From Microbacteriaceae bacterium PS02343 (lineage in GTDB: Bacteria; Actinomycetota; Actinomycetes; Actinomycetales; Microbacteriaceae), in NCBI GenBank assembly GCA_029959365.1, contig JASCOA010000006.1, positions 1-64,000 on the forward strand: DNA of 64,000 nucleotides, read 5' to 3'. Positions within the stretch are counted from its first letter, which is position 1, and each line of letters opens with the position of its first letter. The notes below the pieces were generated by a model. The model saw only the letters and a program-made list of their open reading frames with translations, had not been told where the DNA came from and made no database searches. Shown one piece after another: positions 25,849-35,000 of this stretch. The position numbers and the translations under genes are program-made.

Positions 25849-26406
25849 TCAGCCGCGCTCGACGCGCAGCGGGCACTCGCCCAGCTCGATGCGCGCATCC
25901 GCCGGCACCTCGGCCGGCTGGCCGGACGGCGCCTCGGCGACCCGGCCGTCGGCGCGGACGAGCCAGGTGCCGTTCGTCGAGCCGAGGTCCTGCACGAGCA
26001 GGCGGCCGCCGCGTACGAGCAGGAGGGCGTGGGTCTTGGAGACGGAGTGGCGCGCATCCGCCACCGGCACGACGAGGGCGTCGGGATGCTCCGATCGCGG
26101 GGCGGGATCACGGCCGAGCAGCAGCGGGACCGTGATCGGGATGCGACGGCCGTCCTCCAGCACGAGGACGGGGGTCGGCGCGTCGGGCTCGGTCTCGGTC
26201 TCGGTCTCGGCGAGCACGCCGCCGAAGACCGCCCCCGGAGCGGGCGTCGCGAAGGAGCGGCCGCGCAGCGGCGCCGTGCCGGTCTGCAGCGGCACCGGCT
26301 GCGGTGCTGGGGACGGTGCCGGTGCTACTTGCGGCGGCGGCGCAGGGAGCGGCGGGAGCAGTCCCGGCGGCGGCGTGATCCGGTAGGGGCCCTGCGGCTC
26401 GGTCAT
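25849..26406 (-). CDS. FHA-domain protein with Pro-rich N-terminus
   Basis: A 185-residue cytosolic protein: a Pro/Ala-rich tail (1-75, with an acidic Glu-Thr repeat, E-T-E-T-E-T-E), then an FHA domain with all key residues (L-G-R near 97, S-V-S-K-T-H near 121, L-G-S-T-N-G-T near 143). It should bind phosphothreonine motifs. Last gene of module B, 53 nt after another FHA gene, with a GGAGAGGAG ribosome site. A TACGAT box at 26444-26449 suggests it may also have its own promoter. Confidence 0.87.
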   Translation of the reverse strand: MTEPQGPYRITPPPGLLPPLPAPPPQVAPAPSPAPQPVPLQTGTAPLRGRSFATPAPGAVFGGVLAETETETEPDAPTPVLVLEDGRRIPITVPLLLGRDPAPRSEHPDALVVPVADARHSVSKTHALLLVRGGRLLVQDLGSTNGTWLVRADGRVAEAPSGQPAEVPADARIELGECPLRVERG

Positions 26407-26459
26407 CGGCGCTCCTCTCCATCGCGATCACCCCCATCGTAGGGGCGCGACGGCGGGGA

Positions 26460-27275
26460 TCAGCGCCCGGGCGCCCAGAGCACGAGCGGCACATTGGCGA
26501 GGTCGACGCCCCAGCCGAGGGGCACCGGCATCGGCTCGTGCGGCGGGCAACGGGTCTCCACGCCCGCCTCGTCGACCAGGTAGGTGCCGTTGGTCGAGCC
26601 GAGATCCTCGACCGTGAGGAGACCGCCGCGCAGCGACATGCGCGCGTGGGTGCGCGAGACGCCCGACTGCTCGTCGGGCACGGTGATGCGCCCCTCCCCC
26701 GCGCCGGCCCGCGGTGCGCGGCCGAGCACCACGGTGCCGTCGAGCGGGTGCTCGGAGCCGTCGAGCAGACGCAGCAGCCAGTGCGGGTCGTGGTTGGGCC
26801 GCGGCGCGGCCGGTCGGGTGGCGATCTCGATCTCGGCCGGCGACGCGGCGGCGCTCACGATCGGCACGGGCCGCGTGGCGGGTGCCGACTGCTCCGACTC
26901 GTCGCGGCGCGGTCGCACCGGCTGCTCCGGGTCGACGGGCGACGCGGCGCGGACCGCGGCGAAGACCGCCGGCGGCGACTCGAGGCGGTCGAAGCGGTGG
27001 CCCGCCGGAGCGGGCGCGGGGCTCCGGCGCGGAGCCGGGCGCGACGCGGGCGCCGCATCGGGGTCGAGCTCTGCCGACCGCGCAGCAGGGTCGGCTGCGG
27101 ACGGCGGCGCGACGACGTCGGATGCCGCCGCGACGGACGCAGCGGTGCGCGCCCCCTCGGTGCGCGGCGCTGCCGAAGCGGCGGCCGTGCCGAACACGAT
27201 CGCGTGGAAATCCCATTCGGTGACGCCCGCAGGTCCGCTCGCCGGTGCCCCCGCGTCGTCGAACCGCTGCGTCAT
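26460..27275 (-). CDS. FHA-domain protein with long disordered N-terminus
   Basis: A 271-residue protein: about 165 residues of Ala/Pro/Arg-rich, probably disordered sequence, then an FHA domain (G-R near 180, G-V-S-R-T-H near 208, L-G-S-T-N-G-T near 230) that ends in a short hydrophobic strand. No membrane helix. Separated by 112 nt from the transglutaminase-like gene; that gap holds a -10 box and one of the three module-B palindromes, so the two FHA genes may form a separately regulated unit. Confidence 0.86.
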   Translation of the reverse strand: MTQRFDDAGAPASGPAGVTEWDFHAIVFGTAAASAAPRTEGARTAASVAAASDVVAPPSAADPAARSAELDPDAAPASRPAPRRSPAPAPAGHRFDRLESPPAVFAAVRAASPVDPEQPVRPRRDESEQSAPATRPVPIVSAAASPAEIEIATRPAAPRPNHDPHWLLRLLDGSEHPLDGTVVLGRAPRAGAGEGRITVPDEQSGVSRTHARMSLRGGLLTVEDLGSTNGTYLVDEAGVETRCPPHEPMPVPLGWGVDLANVPLVLWAPGR

Positions 27276-27318
27276 GTGCCGTGCTCCTCGCCCCTGCCCA
27301 ACCGCTGGGCTGGTGACG

Positions 27319-27364
27319 AGCCTAGGGAGGCGCTCGCCGACTCGCGATGGGGAGGGCTGCCCAT
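27319..27364 (-). promoter_or_regulatory. Promoter with module-B palindrome upstream of the FHA genes
   Basis: A minus-strand -10 box TAGGCT (27324-27319) and, 22 nt upstream, the semi-palindrome ATGGG-N8-CCCAT (27347-27364, plus-strand text GATGGGGAGGGCTGCCCATG with flanks). No TTGACA-like -35 is seen between them. Equivalent pairs occur at 37967-38024 and 42766-42812. Confidence 0.5.
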
Positions 27365-27387
27365 GACGGCCTGCCGGGCGCTCGGGG

Positions 27388-29724
27388 TCAACGGCGTCGC
27401 CCGCCCTTGCCGTCCATCCGCTCGAGCGCGCGGCGGCCCGCTCCGGCGAGATCGCGACGGAGGCGGATGCGGAACTTCGCGAGCTCGCGGCGCAGCCGAG
27501 ACGTCGACGCCCTTGCGAGCTCGACAGCGGCCTCTGCCTCGGTCCAGATCGCGTCGGACTCCTCCGACGGCACGTCCCGACCGGAGAACACCGCGTCGTC
27601 CGTGCGCGTCGCGAGAGCGCCCAGACCGGTGGCGGTATCCCGCTCGAGCAGCTGCGCCGTGGCGGCCCGGGTGCGCCCGACCGGGCTCGGATAACCGAGC
27701 TCGGCGTAGCGGTCGACCAGCTCCTCCCAGGCGCCGGCGGCCTGCCGGTCGCCGGAGCCGGAGCGGCGTCGCCGACGGCGCAGGTGCTTGAGCAGCATCA
27801 CGATGAGCAGCGGGATCGTGTAGAGCAGCACCGGGATAGCGAGGATCGTGAGCAGCGTGACGAGCCACGGCGGCAGCGCGAAGGCGTCGTCCTTGTCCTC
27901 ATCCTCGGCGTCGTCGATGTCGACCGGGGTGAGCAGGTCCTCGTTGGCGCTCTCGTCCGGCGGGGGCTGGCGCACCTGCGGCTGCGGCTCGGACTGCGGC
28001 TTCGGCTCCTGGTCCTGCGGCACGTCGGTCTCGTCCGGCGTCGGGAAGAAGGGCACCCAGCCCACGCCCTCGAAGGGCACCTCGACCCAGGCGGTGACGT
28101 CGTCGCCGGTGACGACGACCTCGCCGCCGCCCTCCGGCACCTCGGGTGCGAAGCCCATGACGACGCGCGCCGGGAAGCCGAGGTCGTTGGCGATGAGCGC
28201 CATCGCCGAGGCGTACTGCTCCTCGTCGCCGACCATGAAGGCCTGCTCGACGAGCAGCGTCATGCGGTCGGCGCCGTGGCCGGCGCGGCTCGGCACGGCG
28301 TCGCTGGCGAGGCCGTGGCTGAGGAAGCCGTTGGCCTTGAAGCCGGTCTCGACGGCGCGGAGCTGGTCGATCGGATCGGAGGTGGGCGAAGAGGAGGCGT
28401 ACTCGCGCCCGCGCGCCACGAGCAGGTCTGCCGTGCCGTCGATCGAGGATCGCGCGAAGCCCTCGACGGGCACGCCGGCGAGCTCGGTGGGCTCGGGGCG
28501 CTCCTGGATGCGGGTGTCGATGCGGTAGCTGGTGCCCTCATCCGCCCCGCTCGTGAGCACGGCCGTGCCGGTCTCGCTGTTGAAGCGGAGCGCGTCGCTC
28601 TCGGCGGCGCTCGCCTCGTCGAGCAGCTCGATGCCGCTGGCGTAGCCGACCTGGGGCAGCCAGACGTCGTCGTACTCGAGCACCTCGACCGTGACGGTCT
28701 CGACGGCCGCGGTGGTGAGCAGAGTCGGATCGGGGATGGTGCGACCGACGAGGCGGAAGGTGCCCGCCGCCTCGGGCGTCTGCGGGCCCGGGCTCGAGAC
28801 CTGCCAGAGCCTGCCGTTGTAGCTGTCCATGCTCGCGAGGCGCACGAGGTCGCCCGACTGCAGGCCCTCGATGCGGAAGAGCTCCGTCTCGGTGAGGTCC
28901 TTCGTGTACTTGCGGTAGCCGGAGAGCGGGCTCGGGAAGCGCTGGGGGTCGAACGGCGGCTGGATCTCCTCGCGCAGCACGAAGCGCTGGTCCTGCGACG
29001 GCGCGACGAGCACGCCGCCGAGGCCGCCGACCACGAGGGCCGCGACGATGACGATGGCCGAGCCGGCGAGCTTCTTGCGGTTCAGGGTGCGCTGGGCGCT
29101 GTCGATCGTGGCGCTGCCGCGCTGCCGCCAACCGAGCCAGAGCAGGGCGAGCGCGCCGAAGCCGGCGCCGCGCGCGATGGCGAGGAACGGCTCGTCGGTG
29201 CCGATGAGCACGCTCGCGACGTAGAGCGCGAGCGGGCCGAGCAGGGCGAGCAGCAGGGTGCCGGCGTTGCGGTGGCCGCGGCCGATCCAGCGCAGCAGCA
29301 TCGTGGCGCTCGTGGTGGCGACGGCCCAGGTGGCGACGTACGGCAGCACGTTGATGTAGTCGGGGGCGCCGGCCGGGGCGGCGAGCGTGACGATGTCGGC
29401 CCAGCCGTAGACCGCGCCGACGGCGAGGCCGGAGAGGGTCTGCAGGTTCGGGATGACGACGGCGATGCCGTGCTGCGGCATGGCGAAGGCCGTGCCGAGC
29501 AGGAAGTAGGCGACGATGCCGCCGAGGATGCTCGGCAGCAGCGGCAGGCGCAGCAGGTGCGTGCCGACCGCGGCGCCCAGGCCGACGAGCAGGCCGCCGA
29601 CGCCGGCGAGCAGGAAGCCGAGGTCCTCGTAGGACGTGGCGAAGCCGGCGAGGCCGAGCAGCACCAGCAGGGCGAGCACGACGAGGTCGGCCCAGGTCTG
29701 CGCGGCGATGCGGTTGGCGGGCAT
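27388..29724 (-). CDS. TgpA-like membrane protein with degenerate transglutaminase domain
   Basis: A 778-residue membrane protein: several N-terminal helices (about 15-250), a large outer domain with a transglutaminase-like core (about 480-565), one further helix (about 640-665) and a cytoplasmic C-terminal tail. The transglutaminase fold is recognisable (E-Q-Y-A-S-A-M-A-L-I-A, F-P-A-R-V-V-M-G-F, A-W-V-E-V), but the expected Cys is Glu (G-D-E-E-Q-Y), the His before A-W-V-E-V is Thr, and the Asp of D-P-T-P is Phe. It is thus probably non-enzymatic. Starts in a TGATG overlap with DUF58, the usual partner. Confidence 0.85.
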   Translation of the reverse strand: MPANRIAAQTWADLVVLALLVLLGLAGFATSYEDLGFLLAGVGGLLVGLGAAVGTHLLRLPLLPSILGGIVAYFLLGTAFAMPQHGIAVVIPNLQTLSGLAVGAVYGWADIVTLAAPAGAPDYINVLPYVATWAVATTSATMLLRWIGRGHRNAGTLLLALLGPLALYVASVLIGTDEPFLAIARGAGFGALALLWLGWRQRGSATIDSAQRTLNRKKLAGSAIVIVAALVVGGLGGVLVAPSQDQRFVLREEIQPPFDPQRFPSPLSGYRKYTKDLTETELFRIEGLQSGDLVRLASMDSYNGRLWQVSSPGPQTPEAAGTFRLVGRTIPDPTLLTTAAVETVTVEVLEYDDVWLPQVGYASGIELLDEASAAESDALRFNSETGTAVLTSGADEGTSYRIDTRIQERPEPTELAGVPVEGFARSSIDGTADLLVARGREYASSSPTSDPIDQLRAVETGFKANGFLSHGLASDAVPSRAGHGADRMTLLVEQAFMVGDEEQYASAMALIANDLGFPARVVMGFAPEVPEGGGEVVVTGDDVTAWVEVPFEGVGWVPFFPTPDETDVPQDQEPKPQSEPQPQVRQPPPDESANEDLLTPVDIDDAEDEDKDDAFALPPWLVTLLTILAIPVLLYTIPLLIVMLLKHLRRRRRRSGSGDRQAAGAWEELVDRYAELGYPSPVGRTRAATAQLLERDTATGLGALATRTDDAVFSGRDVPSEESDAIWTEAEAAVELARASTSRLRRELAKFRIRLRRDLAGAGRRALERMDGKGGRRR

Positions 29725-31022
29725 CAGATCACCCGCCGCAGGGTCTTCGGCAGGTCGGTGAGCTCGCCGATCGTGATGATCTGCAGGCCGGCGACGCTGG
29801 CGACGCGCGGCTGGGCACCGAGCTCGACGCGGAAGGCGACGATGCGGGCGTCCTGCCCGAACAGCGACTCGATGGCACGGAAGTCGGTGGGTCCCATCCG
29901 ACTGCCCGCGACGATCATGACGACGCTGGGCGGGGGCAGGCGCTTGGTGGTCTCGCGGGCGAAGTCGCGCGGCGTCGGGTAGCGGCGCCCGACCAGCTCG
30001 AGCCGACACGAGTCGTCGAGCATCGCGGTGACGGAGTGGGTGCGCAGGGCGTGCGTGTCGGTGACGACGCTCATCTGGGTGCCGTCCCGGATCACCTGGG
30101 CGCCGAGCGAGGCGGTCACGGAGACGGCGAGCTCGAACTCCTCGGCCGTCTCGTAGTAGCTGTTCTGCACGGTCTGGATGATCGTGAGCTGGCTGCGCCG
30201 GGTCTCCTCGAACTGGCGCACCATGAGCACGCCCGTGCGGGCGGAGGTGCGCCAGTGCACGTAGCGCCGGTCGTCGCCGGGCTCGTAGGGCCGCAGCGCG
30301 TGGAACGCCAGGTCGTTGTTCGTGATGGTCTTGGTGGTCTGACCCTCGAGGTCCTTGACCAGGCCGGCCGCCGTCGGGTCGAGGCGGGTCGTGGCCGGGT
30401 GCACGAAGAGCTCGCTCGGCTCGGTCCAGCGCACGGTGCGGCGCAGCAGGCCCAGCTGGTCGCCGCGCACCGAGATGGCGGGGCCGGCCGAGATGACGGC
30501 GCGGCGGTTGGTCGGCACCGCGAAGAGCTCGTCGTGGCGGCCGCGCGGCTCGATTGCCGGCAGGCTGAACTCGGCGAGGCCGCTGCCGACGGGCAGCTCC
30601 ATGCGGCCGGGGGTCGACTTGCGGGTGCCGACGTTGACGACGACGAGCTCGCCGAGGGCGCGCTCCCCCACCGTCACCCGTCGCGGGTTGAGCCCCACCG
30701 TGACCTCGTAGCGTGCACGGCCGAAGAGGAACGCCGAGGCGACGAGCAGGGCGCCGAGCAGCGTGGCCGCCACGAAGGTGAGCTCGGCCCAGCCGAGCAC
30801 GCGCCCCGCGACGAGCGCGGCGACGCCGAGCAGGAGCACGATCCATCCGACCGGGCTGACGGTGCCGAGCACCGGGCCGGCGTAGCGCCAGGCGACCCGG
30901 AACCACGGGCCGACCGCGTCGCGCACGGTGAGCGCGGCGACGGCGAGGCGATGGCGCAGGCCCCCGATCAGGCCGAGATCCTTCGGCTGCTGGAGGTCCC
31001 GCGCGGGGGCGGTGGCGGTCAT
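29724..31022 (-). CDS. DUF58-domain membrane protein
   Basis: A 432-residue protein with two membrane helices (about 55-98), an extracytoplasmic-type beta region, and a C-terminal DUF58 domain carrying the signature Y-x-P-G-D-D-x-R-x-I/V-x-W (here Y-E-P-G-D-D-R-R-Y-V-H-W-R-T-S-A-R, near residue 245) and a von Willebrand A-like remainder. DUF58 proteins work with MoxR ATPases in putative chaperone-like assemblies. Overlaps moxR by 4 nt (ATGA) and the next gene by 1 nt. Confidence 0.9.
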   Translation of the reverse strand: MTATAPARDLQQPKDLGLIGGLRHRLAVAALTVRDAVGPWFRVAWRYAGPVLGTVSPVGWIVLLLGVAALVAGRVLGWAELTFVAATLLGALLVASAFLFGRARYEVTVGLNPRRVTVGERALGELVVVNVGTRKSTPGRMELPVGSGLAEFSLPAIEPRGRHDELFAVPTNRRAVISAGPAISVRGDQLGLLRRTVRWTEPSELFVHPATTRLDPTAAGLVKDLEGQTTKTITNNDLAFHALRPYEPGDDRRYVHWRTSARTGVLMVRQFEETRRSQLTIIQTVQNSYYETAEEFELAVSVTASLGAQVIRDGTQMSVVTDTHALRTHSVTAMLDDSCRLELVGRRYPTPRDFARETTKRLPPPSVVMIVAGSRMGPTDFRAIESLFGQDARIVAFRVELGAQPRVASVAGLQIITIGELTDLPKTLRRVI

Positions 31023-31987
31023 GCCGCGCGGTAGGCGGGTGCCGCGATGTCGAGCAGGATGCGCGAGACGATGTCCTCGGCCTTGACGCCCGCGAACTCG
31101 CTCTCCGGGTCGACGATCATGCGGTGCGCCAGCACCGGCACGGCGAGCTCGCGCACGTCGTCGGGCGTCACGTAGGTGCGGCCCTTGCCGAGCGCCCAGG
31201 TCTTGATGGCGCGGGCGAGCGAGAGCGCACCGCGCATGCTGACGCCGAGCTGCACGTCCTGGTGCGCGCGCGTCGCGTCGACGATGGCGCTGAGGTACTG
31301 CATGACGCTCGGGTCGACGAAGACCTCGGAGGTCAGCTCGGTCATCTGCGGGATGGAGGCCGACGAGATGATCGGCTGGATCCGCGCGGCCCGCTGGCGG
31401 CTCGACGAGTCGAGCAGCAGCTTGACGCTGGTCTCGGAGTCCGGGTAGCCGAGGCTGGTCTTGATGAGGAAGCGGTCGAGCTGCGCCTCGGGCAGCTTGT
31501 AGGTGCCCGCCTGCTCGACCGGGTTCTGCGTCGCGATGACCATGAAGGGCTTGCCGACCTCGTGGCCGACGCCGTCGATCGTGACGACGCCCTCCTCCAT
31601 GACCTCGAGCAGCGCCGACTGCGTCTTCGGCGAGGCGCGGTTGATCTCATCGGCCAGCACGACCGAGGCGAAGATCGGGCCCTTGTGGAACTCGAAGACG
31701 CCCTTCTGCTGGTCGTAGATCGTCACGCCGGTGACATCGGAGGGCAGCAGGTCGGGCGTGAACTGGATGCGCGAGTTCGTGCCGTCGAGCGTGTTCGCCA
31801 GGGCCTTGGCGAGCACCGTCTTGCCGGTGCCCGGGAAGTCCTCGAGCAGCACGTGGCCGTCGGAGAGCATCGCGGTGACCACGAGCCGGATGACCTCCTT
31901 CTTGCCGAGGATCGCGAGGTCGACGTTGCCGACCAGCTTCTCGAAGGCGTCGGCGAACCAAGCGGCTTGCTCCTGGGAGACGGGCAT
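31019..31987 (-). CDS. MoxR-family AAA+ ATPase
   Basis: A 322-residue AAA+ ATPase: Walker A F-P-G-T-G-K-T-V-L-A-K (near residue 54), Walker B V-L-A-D-E-I-N-R-A (near 112), and the sensor segment A-T-Q-N-P-V-E-Q-A-G-T-Y (near 150). MoxR proteins remodel or activate VWA/DUF58 partners; the partner here is the overlapping DUF58 gene. ATG 31987 is preceded by GAAGGAG. Confidence 0.95.
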   Translation of the reverse strand: MPVSQEQAAWFADAFEKLVGNVDLAILGKKEVIRLVVTAMLSDGHVLLEDFPGTGKTVLAKALANTLDGTNSRIQFTPDLLPSDVTGVTIYDQQKGVFEFHKGPIFASVVLADEINRASPKTQSALLEVMEEGVVTIDGVGHEVGKPFMVIATQNPVEQAGTYKLPEAQLDRFLIKTSLGYPDSETSVKLLLDSSSRQRAARIQPIISSASIPQMTELTSEVFVDPSVMQYLSAIVDATRAHQDVQLGVSMRGALSLARAIKTWALGKGRTYVTPDDVRELAVPVLAHRMIVDPESEFAGVKAEDIVSRILLDIAAPAYRAA

Positions 31988-32047
31988 TCTTCGGGCTCCT
32001 TCGTGCGGGGTGCGTCGGGTGGGGGCGAACGGGTCGAGCGGATGCGG

Positions 32048-35000
32048 TCAGCAGGGCTTCATGCCCGACGGCGGGCTGGACGGGTTGATCTCCCGGCTGC
32101 GGATGAACCAGCTGCCGTCGCCGTAGTACGCGCCCGTGCTGCCCTGCTTCACGCGGTACCACTCCTCGTTGTTCGTCACCGTGTAGCAGGTGACGACCTG
32201 CTGACCCCGCGCATAGTCGCGGTTGCAGCTGCTGCCGTTCCAGTTGCCCCAGCGCGGAAGCTGCTCCGGGCAGGTCGGCGTCTGCACGCTGACGGTCCAC
32301 TCGGTGGGCTCGGGCGGCGGCGGTGCCTGGTTCATCGTCGCGCTGGCGGTGGCCACCGAGGACTCCTTGTTGGCCGTGTAGGTCCAGACGCGCAGGTTGA
32401 TCTGCTGACCGGCCGATCCGTTCAGGCCGCCGACCGAGGTGCTCGTGGTGGTCTGCACACCGCCGCCGTTGATCTGGTACCGGTACCCGGCGATCGCAGG
32501 TCCGCCACCGGCCGGTGCGCTCCAGCTGATCGAGTAGCCGTAGTCCCCGCGGTTGTTGTTGTTCTTGTTCACGCTCGGGTTGCCGGGCGCGTTCGGCGTC
32601 GGCCAGTCGGCGGCGGTACCGCTGCCGGTGGTCGCCGGCGAGACCGTGCCGTTGACGGTGTTGGTGATGCTGATCGTGTAGGCGCCTGCCGCGCGACCCT
32701 GGATGGTCGGCGTCGCGCGGTTGCCGCTGTCGCCGGAGCCGCTCTGATCCACACCCGGGCCGGTCACCCGCCAGTTGTAGATGCCCTCCGAGCCGGCGCT
32801 CGGGCCCGACCAGGTGAATCGGAAGTTGAACTCGTTGTTGACCGGGTTGCCCTGGCGCTCGAAGCTGGCCCCGGCGGGGCGCCCCGTGGCGGCGGTGACG
32901 GCGCTGCTCCAGTCGGACCAGCCGCTCTCGAGGCCCGGCTCGTTCCGCGACATGACGCGGAACTGGTAGCTCTTGCCGGTCTGGCCGGTCCACTGCTGCT
33001 GCGTCGTGGAGCCGCTCATCCAGCCATCGGCGCTGGGCAGCGGCGTAGCGGTGCCACCGTTGGCCTCACGGATCTCGACGCGGTAGCCCGTGACGGGTCG
33101 CCCAGAGCCGTTCGACGGCTGCCAAGACATCGTGATGATGGCGCTGCCGTCCTGCGTCGACGACGGATTTTGCGGTACTGGCTTGGTCGGCTCGGCGTAA
33201 GGCTTCGACGGGTTGCTCGGCGTCGAGGGCTGGCTGTCGCCGATCGCGTTCGTGGCGACCACCGTGAAGCGGTACTCCTGATCCGGCTGGAGGTTGCGCA
33301 CGGTCTGGATCGTGCTCGTCGGGGAGTCGAGCTGCCCCGGGGAGAGCGAGCCGCGGTCGCCGCCGCTCGATGTCCAGCTCAGCGTGTAGCCCGTGATGGG
33401 CGAGTTGTTGCTCGACGGAGCCCGCCAGCTGACGGTGGCGCTGCGGTTGCCGCCGGCGTCGACCTGCGGCATCGTCGGCTGGTCCGGAGCGTCGCGCACG
33501 TCGACGAGCAGCCGGCCGTTGACGTTGCGGTCCGCATCCAGCGTAGGGTCCTGCACCGTGTAGACGATCTCGGCCGACTGCGCGTTGATGCCGGCGGCGG
33601 CGCTGACGCGGATCTGGCGGCCGCCGATCACCTCGACGTCCACATCCGCTCCGTTGTTGAGGCGGGCGTCGATGACCTCGAGCGGCTCGTCGGCCGGGAA
33701 GTAGCTGATGTCGTTCGCGAGCACGTCGATGGTCTCGCTCGTGCCGCGCTCGATCGTGTCGATGCGGTCGTCGACCGTGCGCGTGAGCGGCTTCGCGGAC
33801 GGCACGACGACGATCTCGACCTGCCCGGGCACGCTGAAGTCCTCGAACTGCACGTCGAAGGAGACCGTGACCGAGGTGCCCTTGCGGGTGCCGCGCGGCG
33901 ACGACATGGTGAGCTGGGTGCCGCTCAGGCTCGCCTCGATGCCGCCGTTCGAACCGCGGAAGTTCGCGTAGCGGAGCTCGTTCGCGAGCACCTCGGGGTT
34001 CTGGTGCCCGGATGCGTCGCGCAGATCGAGGGTGATCGCGTCCTCGCCCGCCTCGATCTCCTGGCGCTGGTTCGAGAAGGTCGGCGGGGTGTCGCGGAAG
34101 TCGGGGTCGCCGACCGTGATCGGCACGGTGATGAAGGCGGTGCGCCCGGTCGCGTCGTTGACGTTCTCGCCGTCGGTGACCTCGAAGGCGATGCTGGCCG
34201 AGCCGCGGTAGTCGGTGCCCGGTCGGAAGATCAGCGAGTCCTCGTCGACGATCGGGTTCGTGCCGTCGGAGTTCAGCGCACGCGCGTCGCCGGCGTTGAT
34301 GACGACGGCCTTCTGACCGCTCGGCACGGTGAGGATGTCGGCCAGCTCCAGCGTCAGCTCGCCGTTCATGTCGACCTGCTGCTCGCCGCCGCTGTAGAAG
34401 GGCGGCGGGAAGGTGTCCTCGGTCGCGGAGGCCGGCGGCACGATGATGAAGGCGCTGCCCGAGAGCTCGTCGAGCTCGTTGGTGAGCGTGTAGGTGATCG
34501 CCACGCGCCGCTCGCCCGGCGTCACGCGCACGGTGCGGCCGTCGTCGAGCAGCCGCGCCTGGTCGGCGTAGGGGCCGCTGATCGTGGCGACGAGGTCGGT
34601 CAGGCGACCGCCCGGGTTCTGGGCTCCGTCGAGCAGGTCGACGTCGACGGTGTCGTTGCCGACGACCTGCTCGGGCTCGAGCACCTTGTCGAGGGCGACC
34701 GGGTAGAGCGGTCGCGCGTCCGGCGTGACGTTGACCTGCACGTAGGCGTCGGCGACGCCGCCCTTGCCGTTCGTCACCTGGTAGCGCAGCGAGTAGAAGC
34801 CGGGCGTCTCGGGCGCCTCGATGACGACGCGCGGGCCGTCGGTCTCGGTGACCAGCGCCTCATCCGCTTCCAGCAGGGGGCTCTTGAGCTGCAGCTGGTA
34901 GCCGCTCGGGTCGGAGTCGTTGTCGAGCACCGGCACCGAGGCGGTGCGGCCCGGGGCGACCTCGACGTTGTCGTCGCGGGCGATCGGGTTGGCCACGGTC

